Shown one piece after another: positions 43,744-55,371 of a DNA stretch of 64,000 nucleotides (the stretch's first letter is position 1; each line of letters starts with the position of its first letter). A program made the position numbers and the translations under genes. The notes under the pieces were generated by a model, which searched no databases, had not been told where the DNA came from, and was given only the letters and a program-made list of their open reading frames with translations. Origin of the DNA: Arabidopsis thaliana (taxonomy: Eukaryota; Streptophyta; Magnoliopsida; Brassicales; Brassicaceae); the NCBI RefSeq assembly GCF_000001735.4, contig NC_003070.9:30303971-30367970 (forward strand), read 5' to 3'.

Positions 43744-44351
43744 ATGGAGGATGAACATGTTATGATTGATCTTGATGACGTTTCAAGGCACATTGACATT
43801 CCAGCAGATGCTCCTTATACTTTATCAGTTAGTTCAATCCAATTCTTTCATTTCACTTTTTGCATTCTCTTGTTTTATAAGTTTGGTTTTGTTTGGTTCT
43901 CATAGGGTTTGGATACTTTGAATCCGGTGTTGACCATAGATGGCAAAATGAAGCTGGTAATTCTCTTACTTGCAACTAGTACAATTTTCCAAGTTCAGTT
44001 ACTCTTTTTGCTTAAACCATTCTTAATCGTGTTAGATTTGATGATCTCTCAGGTAGGAGAATATATAGCAACGATTGGTACATGCCTTGCTTTCTCTGAC
44101 AAAGGTTAGTTTCACTTTTCCTCTTTATTATCAAACATGGAAACACATGTTATTGTTTCAAGTAATTATTCTGTCCCTTCAAGATGCTGATTTGGGGTTG
44201 CGGTTTCTTCATTTGTCTGTTTGCACAAGGTGATAACCAGACGCCACAGAAGAAGACAGTTGAACCTGTTGCCAAACTCCACAAGATTCTCAAGTTTAGG
44301 TTAGCACCATTAGACAACGAAGATGGAGTAACAAAAACAACCAATTTGTAA
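43744..44351 (+). CDS. TFIIIC triple-barrel domain protein, GTF3C6/TFC7-like
   Basis: Four exons (43744-43827, 43906-43956, 44053-44104, 44230-44351) give 102 residues. The pattern VMIDLDDV, then LSGLDTLNPVLTIDGKMKLV, then GEYIATIGTCLAF and a final KLHKILKFRLAPLDNED follows the TFIIIC triple-barrel family (human GTF3C6), where the consensus is a GxDTxxPxLxIDxxxFxGEYxDTxGT core plus a Lys-rich last strand. In that family the barrel pairs with a second barrel in the tau-95-type subunit and helps bind internal promoters of tRNA genes for RNA polymerase III. It is complete though very short, lacking the acidic N-terminal extension of animal proteins. The call is from remembered motif spacing. Confidence 0.72.
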
Positions 44352-45081
44352 AAGTTTTTCTCTTGTTCAAGTCATTGGAAACCTGACTTTTCTTCAAAGA
44401 TCATATTAAAAAAAAGAACTATAACAATAACCGACAGATTATATATGTAGCTAAGGCACATGCAGCATCTTCCTTTGTTGGCCTCTTGAAAGTAGCAATC
44501 AAACTAAGACCAAACCAAAAGGTAACTAAACGATTCACAACTTCAACGTACGTTTTCATGATTTGTCCTTCTGATGATGTCAATAAAATAAAAACTGAAT
44601 TGAATCAACCAGTGATGGAGAAATTATGCATCCCATGTAATTAAAAGAAACAAAATCACACAAGATATTATAAAATAAAACTAGGTATATTCAAAGGCAG
44701 TAAGGCCTTACATAAGCCCATAAATATTGGGCTTTTTTAGCCCAATAGTATTATGAGTCTGGCCCGGAGCGTAATTAGGTCTGGTGGCAAAGTTGTTAAT
44801 AACACAAAAGAGATTTTAGTTAATAAACCCTAGGCTTCTCAAATCGGCCATTGCTACCAACTTCGACTTGGAATTCTTTCAGCCGCCGTCCCAATTGCTT
44901 TGCCGCCACCGGTAAATTTGTTCCCCCTTTTCCGTTCTTCTTATCTTGTTCATTCTGTTGGTGTCCCTATAGCCTCACTTTCTTATAGGGTTGAGTTCAG
45001 TCTCTGTTTATAAACTTTTTTCGCAAAAAAATTCAATCTGACAATCTGTTTTGTGTTGTAGAAGCAAAGAGTAGAGAGATA
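44352..45081. promoter_or_regulatory. Promoter and leader of ribosomal protein L7 gene
   Basis: Contains an inverted Site II pair ATTGGGCT/AGCCCAAT at 44726-44746, GGCCCGG near 44761, and a telo box AAACCCTA at 44825-44832. A 5'-leader intron may end at 45060 (TTGTGTTGTAG). Site II plus telo box is the classic plant ribosomal-protein promoter. The left part is the 3' UTR of the TFIIIC-like gene. Confidence 0.65.
44825..44832 (+). promoter_or_regulatory. Telo box
   Basis: AAACCCTA about 255 bp before the L7 start codon, next to Site II elements, as expected for translation-machinery genes. Confidence 0.7.
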
Positions 45082-46464
45082 ATGGCTGAGGAAGAAGCTA
45101 AGGGTTTGGATTACATACCGGAGATAGTACTGAAGAAGAGGAAGAACAGAGATGAGCTTGCCTTTATCAGGAAGAAGCAACTTGAGTTGGGTAATTCCGG
45201 CAAGAAGAAGAAGAAAGTCTCTGATATCAAACGTCCTGAAGATTTTGTTCATGAGTTCAGGGCTAAGGTACACTTCTTTTTTTCCAGATTCTCTGAAAAA
45301 CTTTTGCTTTGTCTTTTTCCATTCGTTTTACTGCCTCAAGTTCTGATTTTTGCTTCTTGACTTTTGTCTACACCTTAGAAGAACTTGTTTTTGCTTATTC
45401 TTTGAGTTAAATTAAAGCTATACATCAACCTTTATGATTAGGTTTTGTCACTTATCTCTTAGACTGTAACTTTTCTACAGATAATTTTGTGTTTCTCCTT
45501 TGAGATTTCTCCCTAGTTTTGCAAGGTTGTGCTTAGGACTTGTTGTTTCTTCTGTCAATCCTGCATTGTTCTCTGTAATTTAACTGTTCCCTTTTTGCTA
45601 ATTTTATCCCTACTTAAGGAAGTAGATATGATCCGGATGAAGCAAAGAGTAAAGAGGCCAAAGTCATCTCCTCCACCAGTTAAATCTGACCTGGTTTTCA
45701 TCATACGCATTCAAGGGTATTTGATATTCTCCAATTAGCTTTGTTTTCCCCCTGGAGTTTTAATCTTTATCTCTGCCTGTTTCTTATCCTTGCCTTTTCT
45801 TTCTGGTGACCAGCAAGAATGATATGCACCCAAAGACCAAGAGGATTCTTAACAATTTGCAACTAAAGAGCGTCTTTACTGGTGTATTTGCTAAAGCAAC
45901 TGACAGTTTGTTCCAAAAGCTTCTCAAAGTGCAGCCTTATGTCACTTATGGGTACGTAGAGACAATCAATCCTCTTTCAATATTTCCTTGTTACTCGATT
46001 TCCATGCTGTTTCTCTATTCTCGTATGAGCTAACCGATGTTTACGATTCTTGAAGATACCCGAATGATAAGAGTGTTAAGGACCTTATATACAAAAAGGG
46101 ATGCACAATCATTGAGGGAAATCCTGTTCCTCTTACCGACAACAATATAATCGAACAGGTAAAATTTCCTACTCTTAAAAGTATAGGAGCTTATTCCAGA
46201 TAATAACCATGCTGTTCTTAATCGTTTCCACTTTTGTTACCTTAGGCTCTAGGAGAACACAAAATCTTGGGCATAGAAGACCTTGTGAATGAGATAGCAA
46301 GAGTCGGAGATCATTTCAGAGAAGTTATGAGATTCTTGGGACCCTTGAAACTCAACAAGCCTGTGGCTGATGTTTTGCACCGGAAGAAACAAGTTTTCAG
46401 CGAAGGAGGAGATACCGGAAACCGCGAAGATAAGATCAATGATCTCATCAGCAAAATGAATTAG
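45082..46464 (+). CDS. 60S ribosomal protein uL30 (L7-1 type)
   Basis: Five exons (45082-45267, 45619-45716, 45814-45951, 46056-46158, 46246-46464) give 247 residues. The eukaryote-specific basic N-terminal helix is followed by the uL30 core: DLVFIIRIQGKNDMHPKTKR, LQLKSVFTGVFAKATDS, YVTYGYPNDKSVKDLIYKKG, LTDNNIIEQALGEHKILGIE and DLVNEIARVGDHFREVMRFL. It is a cytosolic large-subunit protein. The N-terminus (MAEEEAKGLDYIPEIVLKKR) is the divergent L7-1/RPL7A-type of plants rather than the canonical L7 isoforms, so it may be a nucleolar or variant paralogue. Confidence 0.9.
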
Positions 46465-46669
46465 AAGCAGCAATCGTTGTAATCGCTAGCTACTTACTAT
46501 ATTTTCCTTAAAAGATCTGTACGAGGCTAAAAACCAACCATTTTGATGAAACACTTGCAATTTTGGTTAAAGGGCATTCCAAATTTTATAAGCATCGTCG
46601 ACTTCAGATATTATATTATACACATATATTTATGTGATGTAAACAGAGTAATATAGAAGCGAGTGTTTT

Positions 46670-48045
46670 TCATCTTCTGAAGCTCCTCCTCTCTTTGGGT
46701 GCTTCATCTTCCTCTGGCAACTTGACAATTGTGTATGTACCTGCTCCGATTAACGCTCCAAGAATGGGGGCAGTGAGGTAAACCCAAATAGCTCTGTAAT
46801 TGTTTGCTGCAATGGCTGGACCCAGTGTTCTTACAGGGTTCATCGAAGCAGAAGTTGCAGGTCTGTTGGACACAACATCATGATCAGTAACATGTATTAT
46901 TATGTACAAGAACTGAATTCAAGAAATGATGGTTTATTTACCCAGCTATAAGTATGTTAAGCATGACCGTTGCTCCTACGGCAATTCCCGCCAACTCTCC
47001 CACCTGTAATCTTGTGATTAGTTTTCATTGACGTCCAAAATTTCAAGACTCTTCAAAAACGTTTTTTATAAGTAATTTACAGCTCTCGTGTCGGTGGCTA
47101 CGGCTGTGACAACGAACATGAGGTTGAAGCTGATAATGAATTCCAAGGCGAAAGCTTGGCTGAGACCCACCGTCGGCACCGTCACGCCACCGCTCATCGT
47201 TGGTTCAAACACTGCTTTCAGTGCAAACGCCGCACTCACGGAGGCCATCACCTGAGCTCCGATATACACCGGCACCTAACATAAATTTAGACACCAACAT
47301 TATTATTTTTATAACAATTATATAGAACCCCTTTTATATGATCAGATTTTATATATACTTTTATTACCCATGTTAAAATTCAATTCATAATACAACATGC
47401 ATGTGCATGTCTATAGATTTCATGTGGTTCTCTCAGTAACATCCAAAAATGTGTTAAAACAAATAAGATTAAACTACTGACGTGTTTCCAAGGGAAGTGT
47501 TTGAGAGCAGCAAAGGCAATGGTTACAGCCGGATTGAGATGTGCCCCGGAGATGTGACCGGTCGATAATATAACGATCATAACCGCCAAACCAGCCGAGG
47601 CGGCGCAACCAATAAGCGTCTCAGCTCCATCTGTCTTCTGGTTCACGATCGCCGTCGCTGTTCCGGCGAATATCAGGATCAATGTCCCAACAAACTCTGC
47701 TCCCAACTTTACAAGCACATATATGTACTGGTTCAATGCTCAGTGAATTGGAAACATGATTTATATGGAGTGTACTTGTAATGAGAATGTGTACATATGT
47801 ACCTTGCGGTAGAGGGAAACGTTAGGGGGAGGGAGAGAGCAAGTGACCGGAGGGAGTCTTCCATCTTCAAGAGCCCATTCATTGTCAACACTGAAACATT
47901 TGCAGCTTTTGAGAAGTGACTTTGGTGTGTATCTACCATTGTGTCCATTCCTCTTCCCTTCGAATCCTCCAAAGAGCGGCGCTCCTGGAGTCCCCGGGGT
48001 TGTCGCCGGCGTTGAGGGCGTGGATGGAATTTCCTCATGATCCAT
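46670..48045 (-). CDS. NIP6;1: NIP6;1 aquaglyceroporin, boric-acid channel
   Basis: Five exons on the minus strand (48045-47803, 47706-47482, 47275-47081, 47003-46942, 46862-46670) give 305 residues, the length I recall for NIP6;1. Six membrane segments flank two half-helix loops: the first is canonical ([10 protein letters not shown]), the second reads NPV rather than NPA ([11 protein letters not shown]), a known feature of this subgroup. The arginine after NPV is the selectivity-filter arginine. The long Thr/Pro-rich N-terminus ([16 protein letters not shown]) and a C-terminal KERRSFRR tail face the cytosol. NIP6;1 moves boric acid between xylem and phloem at nodes in Arabidopsis (established knowledge). 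It is convergent with L7 (205 bp between stops). Confidence 0.94.
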
Positions 48046-51000
48046 GTCGAGGGTAGAGATAGATGAGATCTAATTAATTTGAGGATATATGTTTTTGCTA
48101 TGATTGTTTTTATGTGATGTAGAACTAAGGGATGCGTAGGGTACGGTATTTATAGAGGAAGGCATGAGAGTTGACTTATGAGTGAAGGACCCAAAATAGA
48201 TGATTGATATTTGGTTGGAGTGAGGAGTAAGTGGGTTGGTAATCCTTAGTTTTAATGCATGTGTCCTAAGGAAGACTCTTTACATAACATGAAATGTTGC
48301 TATCTTTATGAGAATGGGTCGTGTATTGTATCTTTCATATTTCTATTTACATGATACATGTATCGTGTACTAAAGAAGCTTTTGAGATGGAGCAATAATT
48401 GTGGATCCTTTTCTCTATCGATCGACATACATTATTTTGCATAATATGTTCTTCTCCATGAGAATGGAACTCTTGCGTTTGTGTGGTTGTAAGTTGTTAG
48501 CAAAGAGAATGATGATAAAAGCGATGGTTCTTGACCTTTCCTTGTCACAGAATGTGACTCACAGTCGACTCTCTTTTTGTAAGGAAATAAATGATTTGTT
48601 TTAGTGTATAATCCTTGCATGTATTAACACCAATTATCGATGCAGATGGTTGTATAGTTTGCAAGTATAAAACATGATTCCTCCCCTCGGAAATTCAAGG
48701 CTTTATTAAGCCTTTAATCTCCCCATGCAAAAACTATCCGCAAAATATGCAATTATGATAAGATGTATATTATTATCACGTTCCAAGTGAGGCTCAAATT
48801 AAATATTCTTGTTTACTAACAAAAGATAGGTGAAAACAAGATTTTACATGTCAAATAAAAGATTTCTGTGAGATGTATATTCTTATCATTAAAATTTAAA
48901 ATCACTTTTGAGTTCATCTCTTTATTTAATTCTTTCGAATGACTCTTGCATATAATTTGTATACTTTTAACGTTATTCCTTTTCTATCTATAAAAAAACG
49001 AAGAATCTGTGATGACCCGTCACAACTCTTTAGAATCAAAATTAAAACACTAATTTATTGCTTTGTCCTCACAATCGTATGACTATGAATTGAAGTGTCT
49101 TGGAACAAGATTTAATTATAATTATTTCTCTAAGGTATAAGTTTCTTGAACCTTATTCGCTTTTATAACTTATGCCCAAGTATACATACCCTTTTCTAAG
49201 TTTTATAGAATAAGTAGAGGAGTGAGCTAGTGGTCTCGGTTTAGATTAAAAAACTATGTGTAGATATAGATAAGAGGTCTATATATCCGGAGAATATATA
49301 CCTCCTAAGACTAAGATAGTCATTTAAATTTCGTCCATTCCCTTCAAGTTAAATCACATTATGTCATAGAATAAAAATTTGGTACAGTGAGAACGCAGAT
49401 ATAATCGAAACAAAACAATAAATCATGAGAATGTATTAATGCGTGTGGTGGAAATAGATTGTTGGGAGTGGAGGAACAAATCAGGACCGTTTGAAAGATG
49501 TGAAGCGACTGTTTGTTCTAAAGCCCCACGTCACATCGCAGGGCATCACAGACATAGTAACTGTGAGATTTCATACATTATTAATTTGGATGATTTTAGT
49601 GAATCCATTTACTTCGTTGTAAAAAGATTACTCAAGTCTGATTAGTTACTTTTCTAAACACAATGCTTGTAATATATTCGACAATTCTATATAGCATAAT
49701 TTTTATGTGCATGTTAATAACAACATTAGTGACTATAAATGATAGATGGTCAAAAGACTTCAAAAACAAAAACAAAAAAAAAAGTAAAGAGGAAAACAAA
49801 TAAATGTAAAAGAAATGATAATGATTTTGAAGGGGATGTATCTAAGAGTAGAGGGGAGGGGGTGTAAATAGAAATGTTGTAGGGTCGAATAAAATTGTCA
49901 AAAGTCCGGTCCAAATTATTTTGTCCCTCACTAATCGTGGCTACCATGAATTGATACAACTTTATTCCATTTTCTTCTTAATTAGTTTTACAAGTATATC
50001 ATTATCATAAATAATAGCTGGCTCCCTTCACTGTGTTCGTTGAGTCTTATTTTGTCTTCTTTTCCTTTTGGTTTTTCATTCTTTTGTGGGTTGGGTAACC
50101 ATAATTTGACATGATGTTTTAAATTAGCATATCATTTATTTGTAATATACATAAAGTTTTTAACTCTTCTGTATATAAATGTATGCACAAAATATCTAAC
50201 GATGTGTATAAGTTTTGTATAGATTGGAGTTTCATTTGTTTGAATCATAGTTTTGAATAATGTATATAGTATTAGTCTATACGAAATGCTGTATGAAATC
50301 ATAATGTGGCAGGTCATAATTATTTGAAACAGGTTATCGTGCATGCTTAAAATTTATAAAGAAAAACAGTGACTATTTTCTAAAGCTATTCACAACTCAT
50401 CAGGAGTTTGATACTCATCCTAAGATTGCTACTGAACCACACAATTAAAGTGAGCGTGATAATAGTCGTGTCAAACAACAAACAATTTCTCCCAATCTTT
50501 TTACTCCATTAATCGTCGTTCGATCATCCGATAATCTTTTGAATCCCTGAGCAGATCATAACAAAAACAGAGCCGTGCGTGAACACAAGCAAACCATACC
50601 AACAGTCGAGAACATGAAATATTTATACCGCGATTAATTCTTCACGTGCTTCTTCTATCTCGTCATTGCTTCGACGTTCTTTTATATATGACGAGGATCG
50701 TGTTCCTAATCTCTCCTCTAGCTTTTTTTATTCAATTCTTTCATTTTCTTCTTCACCTCCTCATCATCTCCATCATCAACTTGCTTCATCATTTTTTTTA
50801 GTTTTACTTGGCATGTACCAGTAAAGTTCTAGTTCCAAGATTGGCCACACAAAGTTTTAACTAAAGCAAGCCTGACAAGTAATCACCCCTAAAAGACGGA
50901 AACGACACACGTTTTTACGTAACACAAAAAATGGTTAATCTAAAGCCCAATAAAAGGCACATTGGTTCACATTAAGAAGAAGGAGCACTGAAACAATGAT

Positions 51001-51295
51001 TTAAGTATGGTAATCTAGTGGACCACCAATAAAAAGCCCATTAATTCATAGGCCCAATATTAACAACCTGCGTTTGGAACAAACTCACTTCAACTACAAA
51101 ACTCGACCCTTTGAAATAAGAAGAAGAAATCTCGGTGAGTTTTTTTGTGGAGATTGAATTTTCTTATCTACCTCCACTATTCAATCGCATGGCGTCAGAG
51201 GCCCATTAGAAAAGTCAAGCCAGGGGTTTTGGATTAGATCGTTCGTTCTTCAATTTAAAAGTTTTCTTCTTTCTTGTTCGGAACTCAGAAACACG
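48046..51295. promoter_or_regulatory. Large divergent spacer between NIP6;1 and PDE318
   Basis: 3.25 kb. A TATA box for NIP6;1 (TATAAATA, minus strand) is at 48147-48154, about 100 bp before its ATG. 48300-50600 is AT-rich; short open frames there lack gene-like codon use. A G-box core CACGTG lies near 50644 followed by TTTATATATG at about 50681, possibly a weak promoter without a recognised product. On the PDE318 side GCCCA/GGCCCA elements cluster at 50945-51062. Confidence 0.5.
48147..48154 (-). promoter_or_regulatory. TATA box of NIP6;1
   Basis: TATAAATA on the minus strand, 102 bp before the start codon, implying a leader of about 70 nt with no upstream ATG seen close by. Confidence 0.65.
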
Positions 51296-53816
51296 ATGAA
51301 ATTGGCCTCGAGCTTGGTTCCTCATCAATGGCGTCTCTTAACATCACCACAGCTTTCTCTACAAGCTTTCATTTTCTCCACAGGTACTTACTTTGTCTCT
51401 GATTTTGTCATCCATGGTTTCGTTTTACCTCTCTCTCTCTCAATCTTCTTCAGCCTCCACCACAAAGTCTCACACTTTCTGGTCTCCAAGCTTGCGTCAA
51501 TGTCGGAATCTTCAGACGGCTCTTTCTCCAATCGTCAGTTCTAGCTACTTGCCCACTTCCTACATCACTCAGAAGCAGATTGAAATCCCTACCTCCCCTG
51601 TATATATATTGAACCCTTGTTTACTCCAACCTTGGGTTTCCAACTTTGTGTTTCCATTAAGACAAAAACACGATTTTGGATTTGGTTTGCAGGAAAAACA
51701 ATCGCCACCAGTGCAGGAAGGTTTGGGTGCTTTTCAAAAACTGCCCATGGTCATGCCATCTATTGATTTGTATGCTTCTGCTCTCAGGAAGTCTAAAAGA
51801 GTCCAACCAACTAAAGGTTATTTGATTCTTTATCTTGTTGTCTTTGTTTACACATTAACTTCTTCAAACTCTTTAACTGAGTCTTTGTCCATTTTTGGTC
51901 TCAGGCATTGCTAATATTGCTAAGCGAGAAAGAAATAGAGGTGCTAAACAGCTTGATGCATTCATGAAAGTAAGTTCATTGCATCCTTCGCTGTGTTATG
52001 GTTTAAATTCTGAAACGTTAATTGTCTTTACCAAATCAGAAATTGTTTTTTTGTGAAAGGAACTGGCTCTACCTTTAAAAGGCTACATGGAAAGTTTTCC
52101 CAGGAAGAAACTCTTGCATCCATATGAAAGGTCTCTTATTGACTTGACACTTGGTGATGGAAAGTATGAAGAGGTATCTATTTTTAAGTAATTCAGCATC
52201 TTAGCCTGCAACTGATTTTAGCAAAGGCTTATAGATAAGTTTTTAGGTGTTAGGAAAAGTTGATGTTCTGAGGAAGAAGGTGCAATCTGTTGGAAAGGAA
52301 CATGCTTCTCTCTGCGCCAAGGTCAGACTCCTCAGTTCCGTCAAAAGCATATTGTGTCTTACATTTTAGTTAATCCCATATACTGTAGATTGTGATTGGT
52401 ACTACATCAGTAAAGGCCTTATAAGCTTCATACCGATCCCATTTTTTTCATCTTATTCTATCATATATCAGTGTAGGAAAAGTTAAACATCTTTCAATTT
52501 CGTTGCAGGCTTTGTCAAAGAAGGAGGCAGAGGAACGCTTGAGCGAAGGTGTGGAGAAGCTGGAATTGGTTTTCCAACAACAAGGGGGAGCTGTTGATGA
52601 TTTGCTAACTATAGCGAAGGTTCCTTACTAGAATCTTTTGTTTGTCTCTTCCAGTGTTATCAGAATTGTATGTATGAACAGAGTTACGCACTTTGCAGGT
52701 TTTGAGGGCTATGCCAGTTGTTGACTTGGAAATGCCGACTCTTTGCCTTGTCGGAGCACCAAACGTTGGGAAGTCATCATTGGTTCGCATACTGTCAACA
52801 GGGAAGCCTGAGGTCTGCCTTATGTACCAATCTTTATATATGTGATAATAACTTGCATTGTCTAATGCTTATGGTTTTTTCGGTTGTCAGATTTGCAATT
52901 ATCCTTTCACAACCAGAGGAATTCTGATGGGTCACATCGTTTTAAACTACCAACGATTTCAGGTTGCGTTGCTTACTTCGCTGCGTCTAATCACTTTCCT
53001 CATGATATAGATTATTGAATCATCCAGAAACGCATTGCAGGTTACAGACACCCCTGGCCTTCTTAGGAGATGCGATGGTAAAGTCTAGTTGCTACGAACT
53101 CTCATGTGGATGAATAACTATATGATATTTGATTAAGTCTTGATTCTTGTATTTTTTTATTTGGTAATTACAGAGGATAGGAATAATCTAGAGAAGTTAA
53201 CTCTTGCTGTACTCACTCATCTTCCAACCGCGGTTCTATATGTTCATGATCTAACGGGAGAATGTGGGACTTCTCCTTCTGATCAGGTATATAGTAAGAA
53301 ACAAATCCTTATGGATTTCGTTGCATCAGATGTGTCAAAGGAAAGCACAAGAATGTGCACCGTTATCTGATTTGCCGAATAATTGGGTCTGATATATCCT
53401 GATTCAGTTATATGTTTGTTGTGAGGGCATTGCAGTTTCAAATATATAAAGAGATGAAAGAGAGGTTTAAGGATTACCTGTGGATTGATGCTGTGTCCAA
53501 ATGCGATCTGCTGGGAGGCTCACCGGTGATGTATGCCAAAGAAGATAGAAGCAGTGATGACGCGGAAATCATTAAGTACCGGGAAAGAGGACCTGATGAA
53601 TCAATTCATGTCTCGGTGAAAACAGAACAAGGTCTCAATGAGGTATGAAACTTACCAGAAATATTTAATGTGGAAAGAAAGCAAGAGTGTGTTTTGAGTG
53701 GTCTGTTTCTCTACATGGCTCTGCAGCTAAAGAACAAAGTGAAGGAAGTACTGAGTAGTGAGATGGAGAAGATCCAAAGTGGAGAGAAAACTGATCAAAG
53801 TGTTGCTACTTGCTAG
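51296..53816 (+). CDS. PDE318: Plastid NOG1/Obg-like P-loop GTPase PDE318
   Basis: Thirteen exons (51296-51383, 51454-51599, 51693-51816, 51905-51969, 52060-52173, 52247-52321, 52509-52619, 52699-52812, 52891-52962, 53041-53077, 53174-53286, 53436-53642, 53727-53816) give 451 residues. A Ser/Thr-rich N-terminus of about 80 residues is a probable transit peptide. NOG1-type helices (KRERNRGAKQLDAF, LVFQQQGGAVDDLL) precede the G domain: G1 LVGAPNVGKSS, G2 region CNYPFTTRGI, G3 DTPGLLRR, and a G4 variant SKCD in place of NKxD. Such GTPases assemble the large ribosomal subunit. The name (PIGMENT DEFECTIVE 318, albino embryo phenotype) is recalled. All introns are GT-AG. Confidence 0.9.
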
Positions 53817-54546
53817 TGCTTAGCTAGAGATTTTTTGCCCATTTTAGCATTTTGACATTAATGTCTCATTTGTTTTTAATATACTTAAATAGGATTAAAA
53901 TCTTAATGCATTATATATACATAGCTATTTCTCTCCTCCCTTGTTAGTAGTGGATTTGGTACGCATATATATATATACATATATAAGTTTTAGCAATAAT
54001 GCAGGATTAGATTGTTTTTAAAAAAAGAGAAAAATGTTGCCAAAGGAAAATTGTGACGCACAAAAAAAGGAACGATCCTGAAATTGTCAGAAGTAGACAG
54101 AAACAAGAAAACTTGTGGAGAACAATAAAATATCGGATTCAGAACAGAGATTAAAAAAAAATATTAAAAAAATAGAAATCGATAAGTAATAATAATATTA
54201 TCTCTTCTTCTCTGCTTCCATTTTGGGTATCGATAAACCACCACATCCTTCCCTGAAACCCTAACCACAACAATCGCCGCCGTCTCTAGAAATATCCATC
54301 CACCTACTTCGGCTTTGTTTATCAGGTTCGATATATCTATCACCACCGCCTTCTTATCTCAATTTCTGTGTTTGATTTTTGCTTTGTTGGTGTTTGATTT
54401 TACCGCAGATTTTGATGAAACCAGATCGGGTCTTCCTCTAGATCCGTTCTAGGTTTTCTATTTCCACCGTCTTATCATTATCATCATCATCAATTCATCA
54501 TCATCATCAATAATCCAGATGCTCACCAAATTCGTCATTCATAGAC
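53817..54546. promoter_or_regulatory. Spacer and leader of the CAF1 gene
   Basis: 730 bp. PDE318 3' UTR, a TA repeat at about 53964-53985, then the CAF1 leader with a telo-like AAACCCTAAC near 54257 and an imperfect (ATC)n microsatellite at about 54477-54510. An upstream ATG at 54519 opens a 27-codon frame that overlaps the main start (see findings). Confidence 0.55.
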
Positions 54547-55371
54547 ATGTCTCTGTTTCTGAAAGACGATTCGATTCAAATTCGCGAAGTCTGGAACGAT
54601 AACCTTCAAGAAGAAATGGATCTGATCCGAGATGTCGTCGACGACTTCCCTTACGTCGCCATGGACACTGAGTTCCCCGGCATCGTCGTCCGACCTGTCG
54701 GAACTTTCAAATCCAACGCTGATTACCACTACGAAACCTTGAAGACGAACGTCAACATCCTCAAGATGATCCAGCTTGGCCTCACTTTCTCCAATGAACA
54801 AGGCAACCTCCCTACCTGTGGCACTGACAAGTATTGCATCTGGCAATTCAATTTCCGAGAATTCGATCTCGATTCCGATATCTTCGCTCTCGATTCCATC
54901 GAGCTTCTCAAGCAATCAGGCATCGACCTTGCCAAAAACACGCTAGACGGGATCGATTCCAAGAGATTCGCAGAGCTCTTAATGTCCTCCGGGATCGTCT
55001 TGAACGAAAACGTGCATTGGGTTACATTCCACAGTGGGTACGATTTCGGATACTTGCTAAAGCTCTTGACTTGCCAAAACCTGCCGGATTCGCAAACAGA
55101 CTTCTTCAAGCTCATCAACGTTTATTTTCCGACCGTGTACGACATTAAACACCTGATGAAGTTCTGCAACAGCCTTCACGGTGGTCTCAACAAGCTTGCG
55201 GAGTTGCTGGAAGTGGAGAGAGTTGGGATCTGTCACCAAGCTGGTTCGGATAGTTTACTCACGTCTTGTACTTTCAGAAAGCTCAAGGAGAATTTCTTCG
55301 TTGGTCCGTTGCACAAATATTCTGGTGTTTTGTATGGATTAGGTGTTGAAAATGGTCAGGTTGCTATCTAG
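54547..55371 (+). CDS. CAF1/POP2-type deadenylase of the CCR4-NOT complex (At1g80780-like)
   Basis: Intronless, 274 residues. DEDD-family 3'-5' exonuclease that removes mRNA poly(A) tails. Catalytic acids are all visible: D40 and E42 in [11 protein letters not shown]166 in [10 protein letters not shown] and D235 in [26 protein letters not shown] and [13 protein letters not shown] are conserved CAF1 segments. It binds CCR4 and NOT1 in the cytoplasm. The chosen ATG gives the standard N-terminus ([12 protein letters not shown]). Plant CAF1s form a large family; which numbered homologue this is I cannot settle from sequence alone. Confidence 0.95.

Noticed and set aside
48280-48285. ATGTAA on the NIP6;1 strand, like the boron-sensing minimal uORF of NIP5;1
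   Set aside because: It lies about 130 bp upstream of the TATA box, so it should not be in the mRNA.
49439-49645. 68-codon open frame in the large NIP6;1-PDE318 spacer
   Set aside because: No conserved motif, no promoter or splice signals placed sensibly, and composition like its surroundings.
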